Below are positions 42,196-51,515 of a stretch of 64,000 nt of DNA, piece by piece. The stretch is from NCBI GenBank assembly GCA_903928115.1, contig CAIYPP010000125.1, forward strand, positions 24,076 through 88,075, written 5' to 3'. Below the pieces are notes generated by a model, which was not told the origin of the DNA, searched no databases, and saw nothing but the letters and a program-made list of their open reading frames with translations. The position numbers and the translations under genes are program-made. Source of the DNA: an uncultured Planctomycetota bacterium. Lineage in GTDB: Bacteria > Planctomycetota > UBA1135 > GCA-002686595. Numbering within the stretch: position 1 is the first letter of the stretch; each line of letters opens with the position of its first letter.

Positions 42196-43913
42196 CTTTC
42201 GCGGCGCATGCCGACCGTCAGCAAGAGGTCGCGCTTGCTGAGCGTGCCCACGAGGACCCGACCGCCGTGTCCGTCGACGACGGGCAGGCGCTCGCCGTAG
42301 TGACGCATGAGCTTGTCGAGCGCGGCCCCGACGGTGCAGTCCGCTTCGAGGTAGGGGAACTCGGGATCCATGAGCTCGGACGCGATCACGAGCTGCGAAA
42401 GAGCGGGCTCTGCCATCGAGCCCTTGATGTCGTGCAGGCTGACCGCGCCGAGGAAGCGACGATCGTCATCGACCACGTACACGTAGTTGTGACGGTAGTT
42501 GACGAAGTGCTCGACGATCGCCGAGAACGGCGCGTCGTGGCGAAGTGTGACCGGCGGGGGACGTACGAGCTCCCGGATCGTCGCGTCCTCAGGGCGGGCG
42601 AGCGTGGCACGCGGACCGGCGGCCGCGAGCTTGGGGGCGTACATCGAGCGCGGCTCGATGGCGCGCGACGTGTAGTAGGCGACGACGCAAGCGAGCATCA
42701 GCGGGAGCACAATCCCGTAGTCGCGCGTCATCTCGAAGAGCATCAGGATCGCCGTGAGCGGCGCGTGCGTGACCCCGGCGAGGAACGAGCCCATTCCAAC
42801 GAGCGCATAGGCACTTGGTGCCGCGCTCAGGTCACCGAGCTGCGCATGCACCAGCGAGCCGAACAACGCCCCGCAGGCCGCTCCGACGAACAGCGTGGGG
42901 GTGAACACGCCACCTACGGCTCCAGAGCCGACCGTCGAGATGGTCGCGGCGAGCTTGCAGACGAGCACCATGCCGACGAACTGCCACGTCCAGTCCTCCG
43001 CGAGGATCGCGTCGATCGAGGAGTAGCCGTTGCCCCAGACCTGCGGCACTCGGAGCGCGAACATGCCGACGATCGCGCCACCGACGGCGAGACGCATGGG
43101 CAGCGCCGGGACGGCGGCCATGAAGAGGCGTTCACTGTCGCGCAGCGAGCGCACGAACCACGGCGAAACCGCGCCGAGGAGCATTCCGAGCACCATGTAG
43201 GGGCCGAGCTCGATGTAGCTCACCAGCTCGAACTGCGGGATCTCGAACAGCGGCTTTCCGCCGAGCAGCGCACGGGTCGCGAGCGTCGAGACGACCGAGG
43301 CGAACACGAGCGGACCGAAGCTCTCCATCGCGATGGTGCCGAGCACGATCTCCGCGACGAACAACGCGCCGGCGATGGGGACGTTGTACGCGCTCGCGAT
43401 GCCCGCAGCCGCGCCGCAGGCGACGAGGAGCTGCAGCCGCGGCTTGGGGAGCGCACGACGGCGCCCGACCCACGACGCGAACATCGACGAGAGCTGGGCC
43501 ATCGCGCCTTCACGACCGATGGATCCGCCGCTCGAAACCGAGAGCAACGAGGCCATGCTCTTCACGAGGCTCGGTCGAACGCGGATCGTGCCGTCGCCGA
43601 GTGAAACGGCCTCCATGTAGTCCGTCGAAGGCTGCCCCTTGGCGAGGTGCGCGCCGTAGCGGATCACGAGGCCCGCCGCGAGACCGCCGACCGCGGGGAT
43701 CACCACGCGCTCCCAGCCGGCCACCGCGCCTGCACCGGCCACAAGCTCGCCCTCCACTCCGAACGCCAGCTCCTGCACTTCCTGCGCAAGCGCGCGGAAT
43801 GCGACCGAGATCAGCGCGCCGCACAGGCCGACGAGACCGGCCCAAAGAAGAGTGAGCTGCAGGTCACTCGGTCGCAGCGCTTCGATCAGGCGCAGTCGCA
43901 AGGCTCGGCGCAT
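42192..43913 (-). CDS. ClC-family chloride channel/transporter with CBS domain pair
   Basis: 573 residues. About eleven membrane helices carry the anion-path motifs 'SSGGSIGREGAMAQLSSM' (gating Glu in GREG) and 'GSGAVGGVFTPTLFVGAACG'. The conserved 'THAPLTAILMLFEMTRDYGI' contributes the Tyr side. The last ~140 residues hold two CBS motifs ('FVNYRHNYVYVVDDDRRFLG', 'ERLPVVDGHGGRVLVGTLSK'), likely binding adenine nucleotides. After 'GALFVAE' the next residue is Ile, where the exchanger CLC-ec1 has its proton Glu, which would favour a passive channel (comparison from memory). It overlaps the RND pump convergently. Confidence 0.88.
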   Translation of the reverse strand: MRRALRLRLIEALRPSDLQLTLLWAGLVGLCGALISVAFRALAQEVQELAFGVEGELVAGAGAVAGWERVVIPAVGGLAAGLVIRYGAHLAKGQPSTDYMEAVSLGDGTIRVRPSLVKSMASLLSVSSGGSIGREGAMAQLSSMFASWVGRRRALPKPRLQLLVACGAAAGIASAYNVPIAGALFVAEIVLGTIAMESFGPLVFASVVSTLATRALLGGKPLFEIPQFELVSYIELGPYMVLGMLLGAVSPWFVRSLRDSERLFMAAVPALPMRLAVGGAIVGMFALRVPQVWGNGYSSIDAILAEDWTWQFVGMVLVCKLAATISTVGSGAVGGVFTPTLFVGAACGALFGSLVHAQLGDLSAAPSAYALVGMGSFLAGVTHAPLTAILMLFEMTRDYGIVLPLMLACVVAYYTSRAIEPRSMYAPKLAAAGPRATLARPEDATIRELVRPPPVTLRHDAPFSAIVEHFVNYRHNYVYVVDDDRRFLGAVSLHDIKGSMAEPALSQLVIASELMDPEFPYLEADCTVGAALDKLMRHYGERLPVVDGHGGRVLVGTLSKRDLLLTVGMRRES

Positions 43914-43972
43914 CGGAGGGCGCGAGTGTAGCCCTCTCGGGGCCGCGGAACCTCAAGCGGCTCTGCTCTCCG

Positions 43973-44563
43973 TTACGCAAGGGCTCGCAGGAGCTTCTTG
44001 CGCGCGCGGTCGTAGCGGCTGCGGTGGGCCGAGTCCGTGCCGCCGAGACGCCTCGCGATCTCCGGGAAGTCCATCTGCGCCATGGCGTGGAGCACGAACA
44101 CCTCGCGCTCGCTGTCTTCGAGGCGTGCAAGCATGCCGTGCACACTCTCGCGGCTCACGATCTCTCGGCTCGGTGTCGTGGGGTCCGCGCCCCACACGCG
44201 ACCGGCTGCGAGCGACTCGGACACCGGCTCGTGGCGCTGCGCACCGCCGCGCTTCAAGGCGAGCCGCTTGTTGTGCTCGTCGAGAATGACGCTGTCGATC
44301 ATCGAGCGTAGGTAGACGCGGAAGGAGCCGACGCCGCGGGCCTCGAAACGCCCCTCGGTGACCGTGGCGCTCTGCATCGCGCGCATGAAGACGTCGTTCG
44401 CGATGTCCTCCGCGGTGAGGTCGAGGTTGCAGGCGCGAAAGAGGCGGCTGGCGCGCACGTTGCGGGTGAGCCAGTCGAGCACCTGCTCGAGCACGCGCCC
44501 TCGGGAGGGGTCGCGCACGAGTTCCAAGGTGGTGAGGTCAGGATCGAAGCGCTCGAGCGGCAT
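43973..44563 (-). CDS. ECF-type RNA polymerase sigma factor
   Basis: 196 residues. Region 2 is recognisable in 'FRACNLDLTAEDIANDVFMRAM' (in part LTAEDIANDVFMRA) and 'GSFRVYLRSMIDSVILDEHN'. Region 4 is 'LARLEDSEREVFVLHAMAQM' followed by 'DFPEIARRLGGTDSAHRSRYDRARKKLL' (in part FPEIARRLGGTDSAHRSRYD). The linker between them is long. ATG 44563 begins the family-typical N-terminus. It follows the WD40 Ser/Thr kinase gene by 31 bases on the same strand, the kind of ECF/kinase pairing common in planctomycetes, so kinase-dependent control of this sigma factor is plausible. Confidence 0.83.
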   Translation of the reverse strand: MPLERFDPDLTTLELVRDPSRGRVLEQVLDWLTRNVRASRLFRACNLDLTAEDIANDVFMRAMQSATVTEGRFEARGVGSFRVYLRSMIDSVILDEHNKRLALKRGGAQRHEPVSESLAAGRVWGADPTTPSREIVSRESVHGMLARLEDSEREVFVLHAMAQMDFPEIARRLGGTDSAHRSRYDRARKKLLRALA

Positions 44564-44594
44564 GGCACGGGGGGCGAAACCAGCCCTACCGATG

Positions 44595-47500
44595 CTACCG
44601 CTCCGCTCCAGATTTGCGACGGGCCCAGACACGGAGAATCCGGTCCGAGCCGCCGGAAGCGAGCTCCTCGCCGTTCGGACTCCACTCGAGGCTTCCGATC
44701 CAGGCTTCATTGTCCCGCATCCACAGCACGCAGGCGCCACTCTGCGTGTCCCAGAGGCGGACTCGACCGTTCTCGTCGGCGCTCGCGAGGCGGGTGCCAT
44801 CGGGGTGCCACGCGACGTCGAGCACGCCCATCTCATGCCCTCTCAGTTCCTGTTCGATGCGCCCGGTCTGCGCATCCCAGAGGAGCACGCTCGTGCGAAC
44901 CGTGTGATCCCATCCCGCTCCGCAGCTCGCGATCCGACGCCCGTCCGGCGACCAGCGAGCGGCGCGCGCAGGCAAGCCATGGGCATCGAACACGAGCTCG
45001 CACGCGCCGGTCTCGAGACTCCAGACGCGCACGGTTCCGTCGAAACAAGCGCTGGCCACGCGGCGTCCGTCCGGCGAAACCTCGACCGAGTTGACGCGCG
45101 GATGCGCGTGACCTTCGAGGGTCTTGAGCAGGGCTCCGCTGCGGGGATCCCGCACTTCCACAGTCCCGTTGTGAAGCGCTAGCACCACCGCCGAGGCGTC
45201 GGGAAGGAGGTCGAGCTCCAGCACCGAGGAGGGAAGATTGCGGTGGATCGCAACGGGCTCGAGGGTACGCCCGTCGCGCAGGTAGAACCCGCGCCACAGC
45301 GAGTACTCGGGCGGATAGTGCGTCTCCGCGCTCACCAGCCAGCGTCCGTCTTCGCTCCAATCGATCGAATAGCAACCAGCGCGCTGCATCGTCGGACACT
45401 CTTGGAGCGGGATTCCCGTGCGACGGTCGTACAAGCGCAGCCCGCCGTCTCGACATCCCGTCGCGAGCTGCTCGCCCGAAGGCGAGTACGCGATGTCGAA
45501 GATCCAGTGGGGGTGCGCCGTGCGTCGCATCCCCACCTCTCCGTCCCAGTCCCAGCTGCGCAACGTGCCGTCGAGCGACGTCGAGAGCACTCGCCCCGGA
45601 GCGAGAAAGCTGACGTGGGTTACGCGATCCTGGTGACCGAAACGCTGCCCCAAGTGGGCACCCGTCGATGCGTCCCACAGGTGCACGCTGCGGTCCCAAC
45701 CGCCGCTCACAAGCCGCCGCCCACCCGGCTCGAACGCTACGTGGCTCCCCGGAAACGGGCGCACGTCCGGCCCCTTGTGCTCGACGCTCCAAAGCGGCTC
45801 CGTCGCACCCAGCCGCCGCAGCGAGAGTGTGCCGTCCCACGAGAGGGTCGCAAGAAGGCTCGCATCCTCCGAGAGTTCGAGGTCATAGAGGCGCTCGCCC
45901 TGCATCCCGAGAGTCCCAAGTCGCCAGCCGCGGAGGCCGTCGAGGAACGCGATGGTCTCGGAGTTCTGGCCCCAGCTCGGCTGACCGACGAGCGCGAGCG
46001 TCGAGTTCGGAAGGAACGTGACGGCGCTCGCTCTGCCATAGCGGCCCCACAGCGGCACGAGCGAAGCGCCGTGGTTCAGCCACCCTCGATAGCGACGCTT
46101 GCGGTCGCCATGGCCCGCAATGAGGATTCGTCCGTCGTCCGAGACCGCGAGCGCCGCAACGGCATCCACCCCCGCGTCGCCGGCATGAAGGCGATCCCCT
46201 TCCGGCGTGAAGACGTCGATGCCGCCATCTCCACGCCCCACGAAGAGCAAAGCCGCCGCGCGCGGAATCGCGAGCGCCGTCGCAGCGGAGCTCGACACGT
46301 GAGCCACGCGCAGGAGGGAGCCGTCGTCGAGATCGATCCAGCGAACGGTGCCATCGTCACACGCGACGATCTGGTGCTCGCCGTCCTGCGCGCGAAGCGC
46401 AGCGTGAATCGGCGTTCCGAGGTCCGCGATCACGCGCTCGGAGGAGTCCACGCGCAGCGCAAGATGGTTCCATTCCCAGGTGTCGCGCTTGGCGGGCGTC
46501 GCATCGAGCATGCGCTGTGCCATCAGGAGCTCGCCCGAGTCCGCGGCGCTCGCGGCCGCGATCATGTTCGCGTTGTTGCGCGCTTCGAGAGCGAGCGCAC
46601 GGCCGGCGTCAGCGTCACGGCGCGCCACGCGAAGCTGCTCGTTCGAGCGAGCCATCCACAAGGAAACCGCGACCGCTCCCACCAAGATCGCGCCGAGCGA
46701 CGCCGCGGCGAGTCGGTTGCGCCGTGTCCACTTTCCGAACTCCGCGAGCGCACCCGTCGCGTGCGCGCGCACGACGCGGCCGTCGACCCACGCATTGAGG
46801 TCCGCTGCGAGTTCGTGCGCATCGGCGTAGCGAGCGGAAGGCTCGCGGGCCATCGCACGCTCACAGATCGAGATCAACTCGGAATCGGCCCCGGGTGCCG
46901 CGATGGCAAGGGGAGTCGGCGGCCCAGCGAGCACTCGATCGAGTGTCGTCGACTGCGTCGAATCCTCCGCGCTCTTTCCACGCCCGTACGGCGGCATGCC
47001 GCCGAGCAGGTGATAGAGCACCGCGCCGAGGCTGTACACATCGGTGCGAGGGCTAGGCGGGGTGGACCCGCGCGCTTGCTCGGGTGCCATGAACGCGGGC
47101 GTACCGAGGATCACGCCGCTCGCCGTGCGCAGGTCGTCCTCGACCGGATCGTGCGCCGTACCCTCGGCGTCCGGCTCCTCCGGATCCTCCAACCGCCGCG
47201 CGACGCCCCAGTCGAGCAGGTAGACCTCGCCGAAGCGGCCCACCTTGATGTTCGAGGGCTTGATGTCGCGGTGAATCACGCGCTGGTCGTGTGCGAAGGC
47301 GACCGCCTCGCACACGGCGAGCAAGGCGCGCACTGCGCGGGGCAGAGTCCACTCGTCCGCACCGCGCCGCACGAGGTCGATCACTTCCGCGAACGTCGGG
47401 CCGGGCACCCGCTGCATCGTGAAATACAGACGTCCCGCGTCGTCGAGGCCAAAATGGTGCACGGGCACGATCGAAGGGTGTTCCAGAGTGCCCGTGATGC

Positions 47501-47963
47501 GGGCCTCGTCGATGAATCGTCGCACCTGCGTGGCCGACGCGTCGCGCGCCGAGTCGCCCATGGGAGCGAGGCGCTTGAGCGCGAGGTCGCGCTTCAGGGC
47601 GGGATCCCAGACGCGCACGATCTCGCTCATCCCCCCGCGTGCGATCTCGCCGAGTTCGACGAAACGCGGCAGCAAACCGAGCGAATCGTGCTCGACTTCC
47701 GCGAGCAGCTCGGCGCGGCGCTGCTCCGAGTCCTTCGGCTGCAGGATGCCGGCCATGAGCTGTGCCACGCGCTCCGAGCCCACATGGGGAAGCTTGCGTA
47801 CGCTCTCGAGGATCTCCCAGCGCGCGCGCAGCCCACGCGCGAGGTCGGGTTGCTCCGCGGCGATCCGCGAGAGTTCCGCCTCGACGGCCGCATCCTCCCC
47901 GAATGCGAGGAGCCGCTCCAATGCGGCAGCAAACTCCGGAGGAGTGGGGTGCGAGCGCGGCAT
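44595..47963 (-). CDS. Membrane Ser/Thr protein kinase with C-terminal WD40 propeller
   Basis: 1122 residues. A helical N-terminal ~100 residues precede the kinase domain (about 105-395). The domain has the Lys in 'LALKRLAPMG', the catalytic loop 'VIHRDIKPSNIKVG', 'LLDWGVARRL' (DWG instead of DFG) and 'GTPAFMAPEQARG'. A single membrane helix ('LAAASLGAILVGAVAVSLWM') follows. The exported remainder is a WD40 propeller of many repeats ('RLVSGGWDRSVHLWDASTGA', 'RVASACFDGTVRVWSLETGA', 'RLASADENGRVRLWDTQSGA', 'ELASGGSDRILRVWARR'). It presumably senses outside protein partners and signals inside. It lies directly upstream of the ECF sigma gene. Confidence 0.9.
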   Translation of the reverse strand: MPRSHPTPPEFAAALERLLAFGEDAAVEAELSRIAAEQPDLARGLRARWEILESVRKLPHVGSERVAQLMAGILQPKDSEQRRAELLAEVEHDSLGLLPRFVELGEIARGGMSEIVRVWDPALKRDLALKRLAPMGDSARDASATQVRRFIDEARITGTLEHPSIVPVHHFGLDDAGRLYFTMQRVPGPTFAEVIDLVRRGADEWTLPRAVRALLAVCEAVAFAHDQRVIHRDIKPSNIKVGRFGEVYLLDWGVARRLEDPEEPDAEGTAHDPVEDDLRTASGVILGTPAFMAPEQARGSTPPSPRTDVYSLGAVLYHLLGGMPPYGRGKSAEDSTQSTTLDRVLAGPPTPLAIAAPGADSELISICERAMAREPSARYADAHELAADLNAWVDGRVVRAHATGALAEFGKWTRRNRLAAASLGAILVGAVAVSLWMARSNEQLRVARRDADAGRALALEARNNANMIAAASAADSGELLMAQRMLDATPAKRDTWEWNHLALRVDSSERVIADLGTPIHAALRAQDGEHQIVACDDGTVRWIDLDDGSLLRVAHVSSSAATALAIPRAAALLFVGRGDGGIDVFTPEGDRLHAGDAGVDAVAALAVSDDGRILIAGHGDRKRRYRGWLNHGASLVPLWGRYGRASAVTFLPNSTLALVGQPSWGQNSETIAFLDGLRGWRLGTLGMQGERLYDLELSEDASLLATLSWDGTLSLRRLGATEPLWSVEHKGPDVRPFPGSHVAFEPGGRRLVSGGWDRSVHLWDASTGAHLGQRFGHQDRVTHVSFLAPGRVLSTSLDGTLRSWDWDGEVGMRRTAHPHWIFDIAYSPSGEQLATGCRDGGLRLYDRRTGIPLQECPTMQRAGCYSIDWSEDGRWLVSAETHYPPEYSLWRGFYLRDGRTLEPVAIHRNLPSSVLELDLLPDASAVVLALHNGTVEVRDPRSGALLKTLEGHAHPRVNSVEVSPDGRRVASACFDGTVRVWSLETGACELVFDAHGLPARAARWSPDGRRIASCGAGWDHTVRTSVLLWDAQTGRIEQELRGHEMGVLDVAWHPDGTRLASADENGRVRLWDTQSGACVLWMRDNEAWIGSLEWSPNGEELASGGSDRILRVWARRKSGAER

Positions 47964-48063
47964 GCGAAGACAATCGCCACCCGCAGGAAACGGGGGGCGC
48001 GTTCGGAACGCTCGAAATCAACGCGCGCGCTGCGAGCCCGCGCGCGAGAGCGAGTCGACAGCT

Positions 48064-48285
48064 CTACTTCTTCGCGGCCGGCTCGGCGGTCGCTCCGGTG
48101 GGGAAGCGGCGCGAGGGGATCACTTCCCGGCGCTCTCGGCAGCGGGCGCACTCGTCGAAGAAGCGCGTCGCGCCGGTGGGGGTGGCGTGGAGCACCAGAC
48201 CGTCATCCTTGGCGTTCCAGGCGATCTTGGGGTTGTCGGTGACCGGAACCCAGGTGTGACCGAAGAGGCGGCAGAAGAAGTTCAT
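48064..48285 (-). CDS. Small conserved-looking cysteine-containing protein, function unknown
   Basis: 73 residues. The N-terminus 'MNFFCRLFGHTWVPVTDNPK' includes 'C.LFGHtW', and later comes 'FFDECARCRERREV'. This gives a Cys/His set (C5, H10, C-x2-C) that could form a small zinc site as in 'CxxxGH ... CxxC' ribbon proteins. I do not know the family. ATG 48285 gives this compact form; an extension to 48375 has no such pattern. It follows the glycosyltransferase gene by 25 bases and may share its transcript. Confidence 0.6.
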   Translation of the reverse strand: MNFFCRLFGHTWVPVTDNPKIAWNAKDDGLVLHATPTGATRFFDECARCRERREVIPSRRFPTGATAEPAAKK

Positions 48286-48310
48286 GGGCCTTGGTGGGAG
48301 GCCCGAGAGG

Positions 48311-49429
48311 CTAGCGGATCGCCGGGCCGGGGGGTAGGGGGGCCCGCAACCGAGCCAGCCCGTCCGCGCTCGCACGGTGGTCCGGGCGCGCTGCCAAGGC
48401 CGAGCGATAGTGGCGGGCCGCCTCGTCGGGGCGCGCGGTGTGTTCGCAGATCACGCCCAAGTTGTGCGCGGCGGCCCAGCTCCCCGCGGCCGCGGAGCGC
48501 TCCGCGCCGGTTTGGGCGGGACCATAGGCAAGGCAGGTGCGGAAGCCGGCCTCGGCCTTGGCGACGTCGCCGCAATCGAGTGCGAGCAGAGCTGCGAGGA
48601 AGCGCGTGTCCGTGCGCTGCGGAGCCATCGGCAACGCCGACTCGATCAGATTCAGGCCTTGCTGGTAGTGCCCGAGCGCACGGAGCGCCGACGCACCTAG
48701 CTCGATCGCGTGGATGCCCCAGTCGGCCCCATCGGAGCAGCGCTCCACGGCTGCTTCGAGCGCCTTGAGAGCCTCTTCGTGCTGTTCCGCAACCGCGAGC
48801 GTTCGTCCGAGCTGGTACCAAGCGTAGCCGTCTTCGGGCGCTGCCTCGAGCGAGCGCGCGAGCAGCTCGATGTTGCGCGCGAGCTTTCCGTCGCGCTCCA
48901 AGCTCTCGCGGCGATAGCCGTAGTGCAGGATGCCGACACCCGTGTCCGCGCGAGCGGGGAGCACGCCGTCGACCGTCCATTGTTCGTGAATGCGCCCCGC
49001 GAAGCGTCCCTGCGGCACGCGCGCAAAGAAGCGCACGATCTCCGACTCGGAGCTGTCCCCTCCGTCGAGCAGATTGCGCAACCTGAGACGGCCGACGCGC
49101 TCCGCCTCGCCGGCTGCAAAGGCGAGCAGCTTGGCGCGCAGCTCCTCCGCCGACTGCTCCGTACGATCGAGCTCCTCGTCCGCGTCGAGGACCAAGATCC
49201 AGTCCCCTTGCGCGAGCGCGAGCGACGCGTTGCGCGCCTCCGCGAAGTCACCCGTCCAGGCCCGGTGCCCGACGCGCGCACCGAGGCTCGCCGCGAGCTC
49301 CGGAGTGCCGTCCACTGAGCCGGTGTCGAGCACGCAGACCTCGTCGACAACGCCCTCGACCGAGCGTAGGCAGCGCGCGAGGTTCGCGACCTCGTCCCGC
49401 ACGATCATGCACAGAGTGATGCGCGTCAT
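48311..49429 (-). CDS. Family 2 glycosyltransferase with C-terminal TPR repeats
   Basis: 372 residues from ATG 49429. The GT2 (SunS/tetratricopeptide type) fold begins with 'TLCMIVRDEVANLARCLRSV' and 'VCVLDTGSVDGTPELAASLG'. The nucleotide-sugar-binding DxD-like motif is 'WILVLDADEEL'. After about residue 180 the chain turns into TPR-like helices ('YAWYQLGRTLAVAEQHEEAL', 'GVICEHTARPDEAARHYRSA'), which may hold a protein substrate. The fusion is seen in O-GlcNAc-like or bacteriocin-modifying enzymes; the acceptor is unknown. Cytosolic, with no membrane segment. Confidence 0.8.
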   Translation of the reverse strand: MTRITLCMIVRDEVANLARCLRSVEGVVDEVCVLDTGSVDGTPELAASLGARVGHRAWTGDFAEARNASLALAQGDWILVLDADEELDRTEQSAEELRAKLLAFAAGEAERVGRLRLRNLLDGGDSSESEIVRFFARVPQGRFAGRIHEQWTVDGVLPARADTGVGILHYGYRRESLERDGKLARNIELLARSLEAAPEDGYAWYQLGRTLAVAEQHEEALKALEAAVERCSDGADWGIHAIELGASALRALGHYQQGLNLIESALPMAPQRTDTRFLAALLALDCGDVAKAEAGFRTCLAYGPAQTGAERSAAAGSWAAAHNLGVICEHTARPDEAARHYRSALAARPDHRASADGLARLRAPLPPGPAIR

Positions 49430-49497
49430 GGGCTCTGTTTCGCCCAAGTTGCGCGCAAGGTGGAGCCCGCGCAGCGGATTTCCCGGCCCCGAGAGCC

Positions 49498-49875
49498 CTA
49501 CGCCCGCCCCGTGGCCTTCGCGACGATTCCCACGAGTTCCGCGAGGCGGTAGGGCTTCGGCAAGCTCAGCGGCTCCGGCCCCGGAAGGTCCGCCAGCCCC
49601 CCGGTCGCGTGCCCGTAGCCCGTGGAGACGATGACGGGCAAGTTGGCGTCTCGTCGGCGGAGCTCGCGCAGCACGCCTTCGCCATCGACGAGCGGAAGCG
49701 TCCAGTCGAGCACCACCGCGCGCACGAGGGCGGCGTTCTGGAGGTGCAGGGACAGCGCCTCGACGCCGTCGCGAGCCACGACCACGGAATACCCCGAGCG
49801 TTCGAGGATCGCCTGCGCGATCGTGAGCACCGAGTCCTCGTCATCCGCCACCAACACCAACGGTCCCGTGCTCAC
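49498..49875 (-). CDS. Single-domain response regulator (receiver only)
   Basis: 125 residues, one CheY-like receiver. The acidic pair is in 'LVADDEDSVL', the phospho-acceptor Asp in 'AVVLDWTLPLVDGEG', the conserved Thr in 'VIVSTGYGH', and the Lys in 'LSLPKPYRLAELV'. No output domain. GTG start at 49875 overlaps the stop of the TlpA/TPR segment upstream (GTGA), so it is translated with the FG-GAP/ASPIC system, although that protein is exported and this one cytosolic. The cognate kinase is not in the window. Confidence 0.85.
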   Translation of the reverse strand: MSTGPLVLVADDEDSVLTIAQAILERSGYSVVVARDGVEALSLHLQNAALVRAVVLDWTLPLVDGEGVLRELRRRDANLPVIVSTGYGHATGGLADLPGPEPLSLPKPYRLAELVGIVAKATGRA

Positions 49876-51515
49876 TTTCCGAAATACTCCTTCATCTGTC
49901 GCCGCAGCTCACCCGCCGCGCGCGGATCGACGACGTCGAGCACCGCGAGCTCCTGAGCCGCAACCTCGCAGCGCCCCAGCGCGCAGCGCGCGAGCGCGAG
50001 GTTGAAAAGCGCCGTCACATTGCGCGAATCGAGGCGCAGTGCGGCTTCGTAGAACGGCACCGCGTCCGCCACTCGACCGAGCTGGTGCAACGCGTACGCC
50101 GCATTCACGTTCGCTTCCAAGGAGCGAGGTTCGAGCGAGACCGCCTCGAGGAAGCTCGCGGCCGCTTCTTCGAGCTTGCCTTGCTGCGCGCGAACCTTGC
50201 CCATGTCGTTCAGCACCTGCGCGCGCGTGCGCTCGCGGCTCACGATGCGCGAGCGCGCGAGGTCATCGGCCGCGAGCGTCAGACCGCGCTCCACATAGGC
50301 GAGCTCCAGCGCGCCGAGGTCCGGCTCGGGAAGCGGCGAGATCCAGCGCCCCGCGAACGGCACCGCGCGATCGCGCTGCTCCTCGGGCCGTGCTCCCAGC
50401 CGAGCGACGTCCGCGAGCAGCGTGTCGACCGAGAGCGGCCCCTTGTAGATCGCGGCGACACGCCGCTGTGCATCGACCAAGAAGCTCGTCGGAACCGGCG
50501 TCCGGCGACGGCGGTCCAACACGCTCGCCTGAAGGGCGTCCAGTGCCTCCAAGGCTTCCACGCTCGCGAAGCCCGCGTGAAACTCCCACTGCAGACGCGC
50601 GAGCATCTCCAGCGCGGCGGGCCGGGTCGACGTCTCGTCCACCGAGAGCGCGAGCACCGACAGTCCGGCTTCTCCGAGCTCTTTCTGGCGTGCGGCAAGC
50701 TCCGCGAGCTCGCGGCCGCACGGCGCACACCAGCTCGCCCAGAGCGTGATCAAGAGCGGGGGCTCGATGCCGGCCTTCGCATCGGCCGCTTCGCCTTCGG
50801 GCGTCAAGATCGGCAGAGGCGGCAGCGGAGGTCGCGCAGCGAGGGAGATGCGCGCCGTCTCCGTGCTGGCAGGACTCTCAGCACGTGCGACCGCGAGCGA
50901 AGGCGGCTCCTTCGCAGCGTCCGGTTCGGCACGACCGGTGCCCTCGACCAGAACAAAACGTCCCCGCGCGCCCACGCCGAGGAACTCCTCGAAGCCTCGC
51001 TCCGAAGGCTTCGGCCAACGTACGCGGATCCGCGTCGCGCTCGCACTCCCGAGTCCGAAGTGGACCCACTTGCTCGACTGCGCGAGATACCCCTCGCCCG
51101 CCCGCAGACTCTGCACGAGCTTGCGGCCATCGGACAACTCCACCTCGACACGCGCGCCGATCGCGTCGCGGTTGCACGTCGTGCCGCGCAGCGCGAAGTC
51201 GAGCGTGTTCACAGGCTCCTTCCCGCGCTGAAGGAAGAGCCGCAAGCGCGGAGAGTTGCGCCCCGAGACGACGAGATCCGTGCGACCGTCGCGGTCCCAG
51301 TCGACGCGCGCGGCAGCGCGGCCGTCGTCCGGCAAGTCGAGTCCGCTCGGCCCCGAAGCCGTCACGAAGCGGCCATCGCGCGTGTTCAAGAACGCGCAGT
51401 GCTCTTCGCGGCCGCTCCACGAGCCACCCTCGCGAAGCATGCGGTGAATCGCGACCCAGCCGAGCTCGTAGCTCGCGCGCGCGGCTTGGGAGGCGGGAGT
51501 CGGGGAGAGCGACAC
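49872..51515 (-). CDS. C-terminal half: ASPIC/UnbV, TlpA-like thioredoxin and TPR domains (likely continuation past a TGA)
   Basis: 547 residues from the first start codon after the TGA (GTG 51515). In order: the end of an FG-GAP repeat ('DWDRDGRTDLVVSGRNSPRL'), an ASPIC/UnbV domain ('CNRDAIGARVEVELSDGRKL' ... 'WVHFGLG'), a linker, and a TlpA/ResA-like thioredoxin domain with active site 'WASWCAPCGREL' near residue 260. TPR repeats occupy the last ~150 residues. It has no signal peptide of its own although its domains are extracytoplasmic. It is in the same frame as the upstream gene with only one TGA between. No ribosome-binding site precedes the GTG, which lies inside a hairpin. I believe it is the distal part of one 1199-residue selenoprotein starting at 53471. 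Confidence 0.72.
   Translation of the reverse strand: MSLSPTPASQAARASYELGWVAIHRMLREGGSWSGREEHCAFLNTRDGRFVTASGPSGLDLPDDGRAAARVDWDRDGRTDLVVSGRNSPRLRLFLQRGKEPVNTLDFALRGTTCNRDAIGARVEVELSDGRKLVQSLRAGEGYLAQSSKWVHFGLGSASATRIRVRWPKPSERGFEEFLGVGARGRFVLVEGTGRAEPDAAKEPPSLAVARAESPASTETARISLAARPPLPPLPILTPEGEAADAKAGIEPPLLITLWASWCAPCGRELAELAARQKELGEAGLSVLALSVDETSTRPAALEMLARLQWEFHAGFASVEALEALDALQASVLDRRRRTPVPTSFLVDAQRRVAAIYKGPLSVDTLLADVARLGARPEEQRDRAVPFAGRWISPLPEPDLGALELAYVERGLTLAADDLARSRIVSRERTRAQVLNDMGKVRAQQGKLEEAAASFLEAVSLEPRSLEANVNAAYALHQLGRVADAVPFYEAALRLDSRNVTALFNLALARCALGRCEVAAQELAVLDVVDPRAAGELRRQMKEYFGK

Noticed and set aside
45243..48242. 999-codon plus-strand frame antisense to the WD40 kinase
   Set aside because: Composition is Arg/Glu/His-rich with no domain pattern. 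The minus strand encodes clear kinase and WD40 motifs.
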